DNA of 64,000 nucleotides from Cystobacter fuscus (GCF_002305875.1 NZ_CP022098.1:8556001-8620000); one strand, 5' to 3'; counted from the stretch's first letter, positions 15,767-25,314 are shown. Program-made: numbers and translations. The notes: generated from the letters alone by a model not told the origin.

Positions 15767-16921
15767 ATGCCCAAGAATCAAAAGGGGGCAGGCCGTGCTG
15801 GTGGGCTCTCCACCTTCGTGCTCATGGCCGTGATTCCCCTGGTGTCGCTGCCCGCGTTCGCGCAAACGAAGCTGGCCATCCCGGAGGCCAACATCAGCGC
15901 CAGCGCGAGTGACAGCAACCTGCCGGTCCATGCGAATGACGGTTCGCTGAGCACGCGCTGGTCGGCCGATGCCACGACGGGCACCCAATGGCTCCAATAC
16001 AATCTGGGCGGCTGCTACAGGATCGCGTTCGCCAATCTCGCCTGGTACAACGGCGATTCGCGCAAATACAATCTCGAGCTCAAGACGTCGGACAACGGCA
16101 CCACCTGGTCCACGGTGTTCAGTGGAACCAACAGTGGCACGACGGCGGCACTCAAGCCCTATACCTTCGGTGACAGGCCAGCCAAATACGTGCGGCTGGA
16201 AAGCACGGGCAGCAATGTCAACCGCTGGGTCAGCCTGTCGGAGATGGAGATCTGGACCCAGGGGACGGGCACCTGCTCCGGGCTCGACCGGAATCGCACC
16301 CCGGGCGAGAATTTCGACCTGTCCGACTACCAACTGCAAACCTTGAACAGCTCGCTTCAAGTCAAATTCGTCGATCCCATCAACACCTACACCGACAAGT
16401 ATTTCTATACCGACCCATCGACCGGCGCGATGACCTTCTACGTGCCGTCCGGAGCGGGCTCGACCGCCAACTCCAAGTATCCGCGCTCGGAACTGCGCGC
16501 GGATACCACCTGGCATATGGGCGGCACGCACACGCTGGCCGTGTCGATGAAGGTGCTGCAACAACCGGCCACCGGTCAGATCATCATCGGCCAGATTCAT
16601 GGCGAACAAACCGGCGGCTCGGAGCTGTTGAAGCTGCGCTGGACCAATGGTGACATCCTCATGGGCGTGAAGAAGAACTTCGGCGACTCCGAGCAGAGGA
16701 TCCTGATCAAGAGCGGCGTCGCGCTCGGGGAGAACATCGACTACGTCATCAAGCTGGTTGGACCCACCGTCACGGTCACCGTCAATGGCACGTCGAAGTC
16801 GTTCACCTACGACAGTGCGTCATGGAGCGACGTCGATCTGTACTTCAAGCTCGGTGCCTACTCGCAGGACGCCTCTTCGAACGGCACGTATGCCAAGGTC
16901 GCGGTGACGGCGCTGGACTGA
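15767..16921 (+). CDS. Secreted PL7-family alginate lyase with F5/8-type carbohydrate-binding domain
   Basis: A 384-residue protein from ATG 15767, with a signal peptide ending near PAFAQ (residue 32). Residues about 38-165 form an F5/8 type C (CBM32-like) domain: ANDGSLSTRWSAD, TQWLQYNLGG and KYVRLESTGS. Residues about 185-384 carry all three PL7 motifs: YPRSELRA (catalytic Arg region), GQIIIGQIHGE (Q-I-H) and DLYFKLGAYSQD. PL7 enzymes cleave alginate by beta-elimination. The protein is exported and probably degrades algal or bacterial exopolysaccharide. It stands alone behind a strong inverted repeat. Confidence 0.9.
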   Translation: MPKNQKGAGRAGGLSTFVLMAVIPLVSLPAFAQTKLAIPEANISASASDSNLPVHANDGSLSTRWSADATTGTQWLQYNLGGCYRIAFANLAWYNGDSRKYNLELKTSDNGTTWSTVFSGTNSGTTAALKPYTFGDRPAKYVRLESTGSNVNRWVSLSEMEIWTQGTGTCSGLDRNRTPGENFDLSDYQLQTLNSSLQVKFVDPINTYTDKYFYTDPSTGAMTFYVPSGAGSTANSKYPRSELRADTTWHMGGTHTLAVSMKVLQQPATGQIIIGQIHGEQTGGSELLKLRWTNGDILMGVKKNFGDSEQRILIKSGVALGENIDYVIKLVGPTVTVTVNGTSKSFTYDSASWSDVDLYFKLGAYSQDASSNGTYAKVAVTALD

Positions 16922-17139
16922 GCGCCGCGCGGAGGTCCGGGCCCCAAGAGGGGCACTTTGTCTCGTGGCCGTCACATCCGTTCCGCGTTCCCTCCATCAG
17001 GGTAATCAGGTGCAAGACCAGGGTGGCCTCATCACCCTGCTGAACGACCGGGGGTTGAAGGTCCACGGCGGCTCGTCCTCGCGCGAGCAGGCCCGTCGGC
17101 CGGGTTGGACCCTCGTCTTCTGAGTCCGGGGAGCGCGCC

Positions 17140-18834
17140 ATGCGGGTCAAGCAACGAGCAGGTCCCCTCTCCGTCCACGCCACCGCGGGCACGCACGTGG
17201 TGCTGCTCGGCATCAACCTGCGAGAGCGCAACCTCGCGGGGCTCCTGGGCTTCGCCATCGAGCGGACCGACCACACGGAGAATGAGCGCTACTGGCTGCG
17301 GGGCTTCCGGACCTTCTCGGACACGGAACCCCGCCTGGCGGCGGGTGCCTCCGTCTCCCTGCGCATGCATCCACTGCAGGGCTTCCTGTGGAGCGACTTC
17401 ACGGCCAAACCGGCTCACCGCTACACGTACCGGATCGTCGCCCTGCGCGGCCACCCCAAGCACCTGGAGGAAAGCCAGGAGGTCGAGGTCCAGGTGACCA
17501 CGGAGCTCGAGCACGACGGCACGCACTCGGTGTACTTCAACCGCGGAATCGCGGGCTCCCAGGCCTACGCGCGGCGCTTCGGCAACCGGCATCCGGACGA
17601 CGTCCCGGACGGCCAGGCCTACACCTGGCTCTCCCGGGGGCTCGTCGAGGCGTTGTCTCGCTTCATCACCCAGGCGAAGGACTCGAGCTGGGGCCTCCGG
17701 GCTTCCGTCTACGAGTTCACCGCCCCTTCCATCCTCCAGGCCTTCGCCCAGGCGAAGGCCCGAGGCGCCGACGTGCGCATCGTCTTCGACGCCAAGCGCA
17801 ACCAGCGGCCTGGAGCGGACGGGGAACCGCATGGAAATCCGCGCGATCGCAACCTGACGGCCATCGCGGCGGCGAACCTCCAGGCGCTCACCCTCCCGAG
17901 GGAGAGCAACGCCCGCTCCATCTCCCACAACAAGTTCATCGTCCTGCTCCACCACGGCGAGCCGGTGGCCGTCCTCACCGGCTCCACCAATCTCACCCCA
18001 GGAGGTCTCTACGGCCATTCCAACGTGGCGCACGTGGTGCGCGAGCCGTCCGTGGCCACCACCTTCCTGCGCTACTGGGAGCAGCTCGCGGGCGACCCCG
18101 AGGCGCGCTCGCTGCGCCAGTGGACCGAGCAGGCCACGCCCGTGCCGCGCGTCCCACCGCCGCTCGGCTGCACGCCCTTGTTCAGCCCACGCGCGTCGCT
18201 GGAAGCCCTGAAGTGGTACCGGGACCGGATGCGCGAGGCCCGGAGCGGCGTCTTCCTCACCGCGGCCTTCGGCGTCAACGATCTCCTGGAGGAAGTGCTC
18301 GCCGAGGACGTGGACTTCCCGCGCTACGTCCTCCTGGACCGGGAGGATGACCACATGGAGCTGCTGCGGCGCGACCGGGACAACCGCATCGCCGTGGGCT
18401 CCGTGCTCCAGGGGGATGTCCTGGAGCGCTGGGTGCGCGAGCGCACGGTGCCGGGACTCAACGGACACGTGAAGTACATCCACACCAAATACCTGCTCAT
18501 CGATCCACTCGGTCCGGCCCCCCTGGTCATCACCGGCTCAGCGAACTTCAGTGATGCCTCGACGCGCGACAATGACGAGAACATGCTCGTCATCCGCGGC
18601 GACACCCGCGTGGCCGACATCTACCTCGGCGAGTTCATGCGGCTCTTCAATCACTTCTACTTCCGCACCTCCGTGGCGAACCGGCCCTCGCCCCGGCGGA
18701 ACCTCTCGCCCGATGATTCCTGGACCCGGGCGTACTATTCCCCCGGCTCGTTCAAGAGCCGGGAGCGTCTGCTCTTCGCGGGGGAAACTCGAGGCACGCG
18801 CGGCGTTGCCCGATTCCCAGCTCCAGGAGCATGA
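17140..18834 (+). CDS. Phospholipase D-like protein with two HKD regions, the first degenerate
   Basis: A 564-residue protein with no signal peptide. Residues 1 to about 130 form a beta-rich N-terminal domain. Two PLD domains follow. The first has SHNKFIVLLHHGE and TGSTNLTPGG: the HxK is kept but the Asp of HxKx4D is replaced by Leu. The second, YIHTKYLLIDPLG with ITGSANFSDAST, is a canonical HKD motif. PLD-fold enzymes hydrolyse or transfer phosphodiesters and need both His residues, which are present. The substrate (lipid or nucleic acid) cannot be inferred. Its neighbours are unrelated. Confidence 0.8.
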   Translation: MRVKQRAGPLSVHATAGTHVVLLGINLRERNLAGLLGFAIERTDHTENERYWLRGFRTFSDTEPRLAAGASVSLRMHPLQGFLWSDFTAKPAHRYTYRIVALRGHPKHLEESQEVEVQVTTELEHDGTHSVYFNRGIAGSQAYARRFGNRHPDDVPDGQAYTWLSRGLVEALSRFITQAKDSSWGLRASVYEFTAPSILQAFAQAKARGADVRIVFDAKRNQRPGADGEPHGNPRDRNLTAIAAANLQALTLPRESNARSISHNKFIVLLHHGEPVAVLTGSTNLTPGGLYGHSNVAHVVREPSVATTFLRYWEQLAGDPEARSLRQWTEQATPVPRVPPPLGCTPLFSPRASLEALKWYRDRMREARSGVFLTAAFGVNDLLEEVLAEDVDFPRYVLLDREDDHMELLRRDRDNRIAVGSVLQGDVLERWVRERTVPGLNGHVKYIHTKYLLIDPLGPAPLVITGSANFSDASTRDNDENMLVIRGDTRVADIYLGEFMRLFNHFYFRTSVANRPSPRRNLSPDDSWTRAYYSPGSFKSRERLLFAGETRGTRGVARFPAPGA

Positions 18835-19029
18835 GACCAGGCCAGGCACACCCTGGCCATAATGTTATACGAGCAACGACAGGTCAGCGGTATCGCCCTG
18901 TCATCAAGATCCGTCCCAGTCTCATTTCATGAGAGGAACCGAGGGAGCGGGCACCCATTCCGTCCTCACCGTGTCCGTGGTGATGATGTTATTGACGCGT
19001 CGGCAACAACCCTCTCCCGGACGGTGTCC

Positions 19030-20433
19030 ATGAAGAACAAACTCATCGGTTCGTTGGTTCTGGCGTGCAGTTGGCTCGGACCCATCGCCTGCGCTGGTGA
19101 CGCGCCCACGCCCCCCGCCGCCCAGGGTGGCGATGCCCCGTCGGCGCCGCAGGACCCGGCTCCAAGCAACCCCGCCATCGCCAGTTGCAACATCACCCAG
19201 GAGCGCGTGCGGATCACCGAGATCGATGTCGGCGCGACGGTCGTGAGCAACGAGGACGAAGTGGCGCTCAAGCCCCTCGTCATCTCCCCCATTCCCTCCG
19301 GAGGTTCGCGTCTGGCCTGGATGGGCAATGACGGCAAGGTGCACATCACCCAGCTCGATGCGAGCGATCGCCCGGTGGGAACGTCCTTCGGCCTGCCGGC
19401 GAATGATTTCGCCGACCTGTACGCCGACGACACCGGTGGCACGCTGTTGCTGACACGGAATGCGAAGGGCGGAGGCACGCTCAACTGCGGCGCACCGACC
19501 AACCTCTGTGGCAGCCCACCCAACCCGCCCGTGCCCTGCTACGACATGTACATGGTGCGCTTCGACGGCACCACCGAGACGTGGGCCACCGTGCTGACGA
19601 GCTCCAGCGAGACCCTACCGCCCTACTCCACCGGACCCACGGGCCCCAGCGTCTACATGATCTGGTGGTACGCCCACCACGGGCGCATCGCGTTCGACGG
19701 CACGCGCTACGCGGGGTACTTCGGCGCCGCGATCAGCATCTCGCAGAATGGCTGCATCAACATCCACCAGGGCGACCGGATGAAGGTCGTCGGCACCGAC
19801 GGCAAGCTCCAGTCCGGCGGCTTCGATTGGGGTTGCAGCCACAGCGGTTATGAGCGGCTCATCTGGGATCCCACGGCCCGCAAGTTCGTCTCCATCTGCA
19901 AGACCGACAACAACAACCGGATCGCGTTCGCCCCCACCTACAAGACCATCCAGCCCGTCGACCTCGCCTACTCGAACCTGGGCAACGCCGTGACGGCCAC
20001 GGGCGGGGGGTACTGGCTCACCACGAGCAACATCCGCTCCGGCCAGACGCCCAATGCCAACGGGCTCGCGGACGTGCACCTCCTGCACTTCGTGGACGGC
20101 GCCTCCGACAAGGACCTCGTCCTGGCGAGCGATGCGGGACTCAACAACCGCGCCCCCCACCTGGCCGCCTATGGCCAGAACCAGCTCCTGGCGGCCTGGG
20201 AGACCTCGACGCGGACGGGAGACCTGATCCGGAACGACACCAGCCGCAAGCTCTACGTCCAGGCGCTGGATCGCGCGACCGGTGCCGCGAACGGCGCGGC
20301 GCTGCAGGTCGATGTGAAGGGCAACCGCTATCAGGACTTCGTGGCCTTCCCGGACGGCAGCGTGGCCTTCGCCGCACCGGGCAGCAGCGCGACCAAGCTC
20401 AAGATCCTCCGCGTCCTGCCCTGCGCGGGGTGA
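19030..20433 (+). CDS. Exported lipoprotein of unknown function
   Basis: The start is placed at ATG 19030, where MKNKLIGSLVLACSWLGPIAC gives a lipoprotein-like leader (lipobox weak, IAC). The frame is open for another 56 codons upstream, but without a signal. A Pro/Ala/Gly linker follows, then a 400-residue body with recurrent strands (SGGSRLAWMGNDGKVHITQ, GGTLLLTRNAKGGGTLNC, HHGRIAFDGTRYAGYFGAAI), which suggests a beta-propeller. Several Cys pairs fit an extracellular location. No catalytic motif is recognised. Confidence 0.65.
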   Translation: MKNKLIGSLVLACSWLGPIACAGDAPTPPAAQGGDAPSAPQDPAPSNPAIASCNITQERVRITEIDVGATVVSNEDEVALKPLVISPIPSGGSRLAWMGNDGKVHITQLDASDRPVGTSFGLPANDFADLYADDTGGTLLLTRNAKGGGTLNCGAPTNLCGSPPNPPVPCYDMYMVRFDGTTETWATVLTSSSETLPPYSTGPTGPSVYMIWWYAHHGRIAFDGTRYAGYFGAAISISQNGCINIHQGDRMKVVGTDGKLQSGGFDWGCSHSGYERLIWDPTARKFVSICKTDNNNRIAFAPTYKTIQPVDLAYSNLGNAVTATGGGYWLTTSNIRSGQTPNANGLADVHLLHFVDGASDKDLVLASDAGLNNRAPHLAAYGQNQLLAAWETSTRTGDLIRNDTSRKLYVQALDRATGAANGAALQVDVKGNRYQDFVAFPDGSVAFAAPGSSATKLKILRVLPCAG

Positions 20434-20446
20434 GAGGAAGGGAGGA

Positions 20447-20475
20447 GGGGTGCCGTCCGAGTGGGCTGGCACCCC
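20447..20475. terminator. Hairpin between convergent genes
   Basis: GGGGTGCC (20447-20454) and GGCACCCC (20468-20475) form an 8-bp stem with a 13-base loop, lying between two converging genes. There is no T tract, so intrinsic termination is uncertain. Confidence 0.4.
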
Positions 20476-20484
20476 TTCGACCCC

Positions 20485-20952
20485 TCAGCCCTGGCTGGCC
20501 CCAGGGACTCGCGCGGCGCCCGTGGCTCGACGAAGCAGCTCGAACACGGAAGGAGCGCCCGCGAAGCACCACAGGGCGATCACCGGATCGCAAAGGGCAC
20601 AGCCAAACGACGACGTGGCGTCGAACGGGATGATCGGATTGCCGTAGAGGTAGTGGGCGAAATCCCAGCAGGTATGCAACAGCCAACCGGCACCGATGAA
20701 ACGGTAGTCCTCGAGCCCCCGGTACGCGCAGTACGTGATGATCGTGGCGAAGGCGAATTCCCAGACACCGAAGCCACCGCTGAGGTACGCGGCGCCCGCG
20801 CCCGCGATCATCACCGCCTTGAACTTCTGTCGGGCGGGCTCCCTGAGCAAGGAGCAGAGGCAGATGTACAGCAGCCCGATCAGGGGCGGCGCCACGTAAT
20901 GCAAGACGCTCAAACTCCGGGTTTTTTCGATCAACAACTCCGTGAACGGCAT
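20485..20952 (-). CDS. DUF6010 family membrane protein
   Basis: A 155-residue protein with four or five hydrophobic segments. The conserved stretch FGVWEFAFATIITYCAYRGL, then GAGWLLHTCWDFAHYLYGNP and IPFDATSSFGCALCDPVIAL, is what I know as DUF6010. Conserved His, Asp and Cys residues lie in membrane-adjacent loops. A GAAAGGAAAG ribosome site precedes the ATG. The function of the family is unknown. It is a single gene. Confidence 0.8.
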   Translation of the reverse strand: MPFTELLIEKTRSLSVLHYVAPPLIGLLYICLCSLLREPARQKFKAVMIAGAGAAYLSGGFGVWEFAFATIITYCAYRGLEDYRFIGAGWLLHTCWDFAHYLYGNPIIPFDATSSFGCALCDPVIALWCFAGAPSVFELLRRATGAARVPGASQG

Positions 20953-21117
20953 GACTTTCCTTTCACTGAAAACCCTTTCGATGCCTCCACGCTAAGCGGC
21001 CCGTCACACCCGAACAATTGGCGGAAATGCCATGAGTCAACGGGTTCTGGCCAACGGTCATGCACGAAAACACCTCCTTAAGAATCACGTAACAATTCCG
21101 TCACAGGCTGGCCGTCC

Positions 21118-22161
21118 ATGTGGACCCGCCTCCGCCAACCCCCCTTCCGCGGCACGCCGCGTGGATTGACCCCCCCTCCCGTACTCCGAGCCCTGGCCGC
21201 CGCGGTCGGGCTCTTCCTGGGTGGTTGTGGTACCCAGGACGACACGCCCCCCGAGGACACGCCGCCGGACTCCACGCCGACGGGAGACCCCAACGTGCTC
21301 GTGGGCACCTTCCAGGTGCTGCTGGTACCGCCCGTCGCCGCCTCGGGCGGCCAGTCCGAGACGCCGGGGTACACCACGGTGGTGGGCAAGATCTATGACG
21401 GCCCCTCCCCCTCCCAGATCATCTGGCAACAAGCCGCCCAGGGTGGGGACTGCAAGCTGACGACACCGCGCGTCCCCTTCTGCGGCACGCCCTGTGGTGG
21501 CAGCGCCGTCTGTGTCGACGATGACAAGTGTCAGGCCTATCCCACCGCGCGGGCCGTGGGCACCATCCAGGTCCAGGGGCTGCGCACGGCCTCGGGGGCC
21601 ACCGGGTTCTCGATGAGCCCCATCGCCAACAACTATCAACCCCCGGGCAGTGTCTCGCTGCCCTACCCCGCCTTCTCGGAGGGGGACGAGATCGTCCTCA
21701 CCGCGGCGGGCGCGTACTACCCGGCGTTCACGCTCAAGGGGCGTGGCATCACCCCGCTCCAACTGCTCGATGGCACGCTCACCCTACAGCGTGGCCAACC
21801 CCTGGCCTTGCACTGGACGCCCGCGGGCCAGGCGGATGTCTCCACCATCCACGTCAAGCTGGACATCAGCCACCACGGTGGCACCAAGGGGATGATCGAG
21901 TGTGACACCGCGGACACCGGCTCGCTCCAACTGCCGGCCGAGCTCGTCACGCAACTGCTCGACCTCGGGGTGGCGGGCTACCCCACCATCATCGTGACGC
22001 GACGGTCCGTGGGCTCGGTGACGATCGCCCCTGGCCGTGTGGATCTGCTCGTCTCCTCCGAGGTCGAGCGCGCGGTCGTCGTCCCCGGCATCACCTCGTG
22101 CAGCAGCAACTCGGATTGTCCCTCCGGCAAGACCTGCCAGCCGGACCTCACCTGTGGCTGA
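21118..22161 (+). CDS. Cys-rich lipoprotein, first gene of a three-lipoprotein operon
   Basis: A 347-residue protein with leader LRALAAAVGLFLGGCGTQ (lipobox LGGC). A Thr/Pro/Asp linker follows, then a beta-rich body, and a C-terminal SSNSDCPSGKTCQPDLTCG segment of the short Cys-repeat type seen on many myxobacterial surface proteins. A second Cys cluster sits at PFCGTPCGGSAVCVDDDKC. No enzyme motif is seen. The next gene begins 7 bp after its stop. It is probably a surface protein acting with the two lipoproteins downstream. Confidence 0.7.
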   Translation: MWTRLRQPPFRGTPRGLTPPPVLRALAAAVGLFLGGCGTQDDTPPEDTPPDSTPTGDPNVLVGTFQVLLVPPVAASGGQSETPGYTTVVGKIYDGPSPSQIIWQQAAQGGDCKLTTPRVPFCGTPCGGSAVCVDDDKCQAYPTARAVGTIQVQGLRTASGATGFSMSPIANNYQPPGSVSLPYPAFSEGDEIVLTAAGAYYPAFTLKGRGITPLQLLDGTLTLQRGQPLALHWTPAGQADVSTIHVKLDISHHGGTKGMIECDTADTGSLQLPAELVTQLLDLGVAGYPTIIVTRRSVGSVTIAPGRVDLLVSSEVERAVVVPGITSCSSNSDCPSGKTCQPDLTCG

Positions 22162-22168
22162 GAAGACC

Positions 22169-23197
22169 ATGACCCCTCGCTTCCCCTCCCCCTGGCTTCC
22201 CCTGTGCTGCGCGCTGGCCCTGTCGAGCGCGGGCTGCTCTTCCAACGACCACGACCCCGGAACGGGCAGCTCCTCCGATGAGCTGGACTCGGGCACCGTC
22301 AATAACGGTGACCCCGGCGACACGGAGCACTTCAGCTTCTTCGTGACGAGCCTCAAGGCGATGCAGGAATTGTCCGGCAATCCCAGCGGCTTCGGCGGTG
22401 ACCTGCGCTATGGCGAGACGGGTCCGGGGGCCGGCCTGCGGGGCGCCGACAAGATCTGCGCCACCATCGCCGAGCGCAGCATGCCGGGCGCGGGCAAGAA
22501 GCCCTGGCGTGCCTTCCTCAGTGCCTCGGCGGGCGAGGACGGCCAGCCCGTCAACGCCATCGATCGCATCGGGGAAGGCCCCTGGTATGACCGGCTCGGA
22601 CGGCTGCTGGCGGCGAACAAGACGGACCTCGCGAACACGCGGCCCCTGGGCGGCAATGCCATCATCCAGAACGACTTCCCCAACGAGGACGGCATCCCCA
22701 ACCACCAGCCGGACCCGAGCCAGCCCGCCGTGGACAACCACGACATCCTCACGGGCTCGAGCGCCACGGGCATGTTCTACAGCGCCACTTCCACCTGCAA
22801 GGACTGGACGGCGGCGACGGGAGACAAGGCGACCGAGGGCCGGCCGCGCGTGGGCCACTCCTGGCCTCGCTCGGGCGCGGGTGGCGGCGGTGGCTTCCCC
22901 CGAGGGGATGGCGGCACGTTCCCGACCGATGGAGGCCGTCCCCCACGTGGCGATGGCGGCATGCCTCCGCCGGGCGGGCGGGATGGCGGCTTCCCCCCGG
23001 AAGGCGGCGATGGCGGCATGGGCGGCGGCACGGGCGGCGGGATGGGGGACATGAACAACTGGATGTCCTCACTGGACGAGTCGGGCTGCGCGCCGGGCGT
23101 CAATCTGGTGGAGATGGGTGGACCCATCGAGAGCTCCAACACGGTGGGTTCGGGCGGTGGCTACGGCGGCATCTATTGCTTCTCCCTGGTCCCATGA
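22169..23197 (+). CDS. Lipoprotein with glycine/aspartate-rich repeat region
   Basis: A 342-residue protein with leader WLPLCCALALSSAGCSSN (lipobox SAGC). Residues about 50-230 resemble a lectin-like secreted domain: LRYGETGPGAGLRGADKICA, LSASAGEDGQPVNAIDRIG and GPWYDRLGRLLAANKTDL. A low-complexity stretch at about 230-300 repeats FPRGDGG, PRGDGGMPPPGG and PPEGGDGGMGG. The C-terminus is Cys-containing. The order 'leader, KICA...GPWYDRLGRLLA, tail' recalls DUF1554-type extracellular proteins, but this is tentative. It is the middle gene of the operon. Confidence 0.65.
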   Translation: MTPRFPSPWLPLCCALALSSAGCSSNDHDPGTGSSSDELDSGTVNNGDPGDTEHFSFFVTSLKAMQELSGNPSGFGGDLRYGETGPGAGLRGADKICATIAERSMPGAGKKPWRAFLSASAGEDGQPVNAIDRIGEGPWYDRLGRLLAANKTDLANTRPLGGNAIIQNDFPNEDGIPNHQPDPSQPAVDNHDILTGSSATGMFYSATSTCKDWTAATGDKATEGRPRVGHSWPRSGAGGGGGFPRGDGGTFPTDGGRPPRGDGGMPPPGGRDGGFPPEGGDGGMGGGTGGGMGDMNNWMSSLDESGCAPGVNLVEMGGPIESSNTVGSGGGYGGIYCFSLVP

Positions 23198-23220
23198 AGG
23201 CAGACATCCCCGGAGGACGA

Positions 23221-25266
23221 ATGTTGAAGACTCACACCGCGAAGTGCCCGTGGGGCGTGGCGCTCCTGGGCGGTCTGCTCCTGGCCGCGTGCGGCAAGAG
23301 CAACAACCCATCCACGCCCGCCATCGAGTGGACGTGCCAGGCGCCCAGCACCACCGAGGCGCCCGATTACCTCGAGCAGGTGGGCTGCGAGACGGACTTC
23401 CAGGCGCTCGCCTCGGAGCCCATCGACTCGACCCTGCCCGGCGCGCGCTCGGTCAAGGTGGTGCTGGATACGGCGGACGACAACGCGCTCTACTTCCAGA
23501 ACAGCACCCGGTATCAAATCCACTACCAGTTCGCCTCGACGCACCTGTCCGGCAATGGATTGCCCATCGTCCCCGCGCTCGCGTCGTTCAATGCCTCCGA
23601 GTACTACAGCCCCGAGCGCCGCTTCATCCTGGGCACGGTGACGTACTACGAGGGCCCCAAGCTGTGGGCGCTCGAGCTGTCGCCCTATGACACCGCCTCG
23701 GCGGCGATGATCACCACGCTGTTCCAGAAGGTGAAGGGCTCGGCCTTCTTCGGCGCGGAGCTGGTCTTCCACCCGACCTCGGCCGCGGTGGAGGTGGAGG
23801 CCAGGCGGCTGCCCTCGGACATCCCCATCAAGAGCACGGACGACATCTACGCCGCCATCGACTATCAGCCACTGACGCTCGCCTCGGGTATCGGCCGGCT
23901 GCGCTTCGTCAAGGCCGCGGAGCTGGAGGACGAGTACCTGTCCTACCAGGACATCGCCGTGCTCGACGAGGCGCCCAATGACATCTCCGTCGTCCAGGGC
24001 CTCATCACCCAGGAGTTCCAGACACCGCTGTCCCATGTGAACGTGCTGTCCGCCAACCGCCACACGCCCAACATGGGCCTGCGCGGTGCCATGACGAACG
24101 CCACGCTGCGCGCGCTCGAGGGCAAGCTGGTGCAGCTCACCGTGGGCTCCACCGCGTGGTCGGTGCACGAGGTGAGCGAGGCCGAGGCCCAGGCCTTCTG
24201 GGACGCGCACAAGCCCACGCCCGTGACGCTGCCCGCGTTGGACCTGACGGTGAAGGAGCTGGTGGACATCGAGGACGTGACGCCCGAGACGGGCTCGCTG
24301 CGCGACGACATCAAGAAGTCCGTCCAGGCCTTCGGGGGCAAGGCGGCGCACTACTCCATCCTGGCCAGGACGCCGTCCGTCCCCTTGCTCAAGGCCTTCG
24401 CCATCCCCGTCTACTTCTATGACCAGTTCATGCGGCAGAACGGCTTCTATGAGCAGATCGACGCCATGGTGGCGGAGCCGAGCTTCGCCACGGATCCCGC
24501 CGTGCGCGACGCCAGACTCAACGCCCTGCGCACGGCGATGAAGAAGGCGCCGCTCGACGCGGACTTCCAGGCACGGCTCAAGGAGAAGCTGGACCAGGAC
24601 TACCCGGGACAGTCCATGCGCTTCCGCACGAGCACCAACAGCGAGGACCTGGATGGGTTTCCGTGCGCGGGCTGCTACGACTCGCACACGGGAGACCCCG
24701 CCGAGGGCTGGGAGGACGTGCTGAGCGCCATCCGCAAGACGTACGCGAGCGCCTGGGCGCTGCGCACCTTCGAGGAGCGCACCTACTACGGAATCGATCA
24801 CAAGTCGGTGGGCATGGCGCTCCTGGTGCACCACAACTTCCCCAACGAGGAGGCCAACGGCGTCGCGGTGACGAGCAACCCGTTCGACGCCACGGGGTTG
24901 GATCCGGCCTTCTACGTGAACGTGCAGTACGGAGGAGACGCGGAGGTGGTGTCACCCCCCGTGGGCGTGACGAGTGACCAGTTCCTCTCCTTCTTCAGCC
25001 AGCCCAACCAGCCGGTGACGTACTTCGCGCACTCGAACCTCGTCCCGAGTGGAACCACCGTGCTGACGACCACTCAGGTGCACCAACTGGGCGTGGCGCT
25101 GGATGCCATCCACAAGCGCTTCTCCCCGGCGTATGGGCCGGCGGCGGGCAACACGGGCTGGTACGCCATGGACGTGGAGTTCAAGTTCGACGACGACGCG
25201 AACCCCGGCCAGCCCCCCACGCTGTACATCAAGCAGGCCCGCCCCTACCCCGGACGCGGGCAGTAG
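23221..25266 (+). CDS. Lipoprotein dikinase: PEP-utiliser-like His domain followed by PPDK-type ATP-binding domain (glucan, water dikinase-like)
   Basis: A 681-residue protein starting at ATG 23221 behind GGAGGA. Its leader is ALLGGLLLAACG (lipobox LAAC, Cys24). Residues about 245-310 form a swivelling phosphohistidine-like domain, QTPLSHVNVLSANRHTPNMG, with H272 in the position of the phosphorylated His. Residues about 365-681 are a PPDK_N ATP-grasp-like domain: FGGKAAHYSILAR, then RFRTSTNSEDLDGFPCAGCY and NPFDATGLDPAFYVNVQYGG. The order (His domain before the ATP domain) is that of plant glucan/phosphoglucan water dikinases, not of PpsA or PpdK. A lipid-anchored, exported dikinase is odd because ATP is cytoplasmic. 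It is the third gene of the lipoprotein operon. Confidence 0.75.
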   Translation: MLKTHTAKCPWGVALLGGLLLAACGKSNNPSTPAIEWTCQAPSTTEAPDYLEQVGCETDFQALASEPIDSTLPGARSVKVVLDTADDNALYFQNSTRYQIHYQFASTHLSGNGLPIVPALASFNASEYYSPERRFILGTVTYYEGPKLWALELSPYDTASAAMITTLFQKVKGSAFFGAELVFHPTSAAVEVEARRLPSDIPIKSTDDIYAAIDYQPLTLASGIGRLRFVKAAELEDEYLSYQDIAVLDEAPNDISVVQGLITQEFQTPLSHVNVLSANRHTPNMGLRGAMTNATLRALEGKLVQLTVGSTAWSVHEVSEAEAQAFWDAHKPTPVTLPALDLTVKELVDIEDVTPETGSLRDDIKKSVQAFGGKAAHYSILARTPSVPLLKAFAIPVYFYDQFMRQNGFYEQIDAMVAEPSFATDPAVRDARLNALRTAMKKAPLDADFQARLKEKLDQDYPGQSMRFRTSTNSEDLDGFPCAGCYDSHTGDPAEGWEDVLSAIRKTYASAWALRTFEERTYYGIDHKSVGMALLVHHNFPNEEANGVAVTSNPFDATGLDPAFYVNVQYGGDAEVVSPPVGVTSDQFLSFFSQPNQPVTYFAHSNLVPSGTTVLTTTQVHQLGVALDAIHKRFSPAYGPAAGNTGWYAMDVEFKFDDDANPGQPPTLYIKQARPYPGRGQ

Positions 25267-25292
25267 AAGGCGGGCACAGGGCCTCCCCGTGG

Positions 25293-25314
25293 GGGTGGAA
25301 GGACCACTCCACCC
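25293..25314. terminator. Hairpin between convergent genes
   Basis: GGGTGGA (25293-25299) and TCCACCC (25308-25314) form a 7-bp stem with an 8-base loop. It lies directly between the stop of the dikinase gene and the stop of the convergent esterase gene. It lacks a T tract. Confidence 0.35.

Noticed and set aside
22860-23050. CRISPR-like or tandem-repeat array
   Set aside because: The repetition is a coding Gly/Asp/Pro low-complexity tract in frame within a lipoprotein, without spacers.
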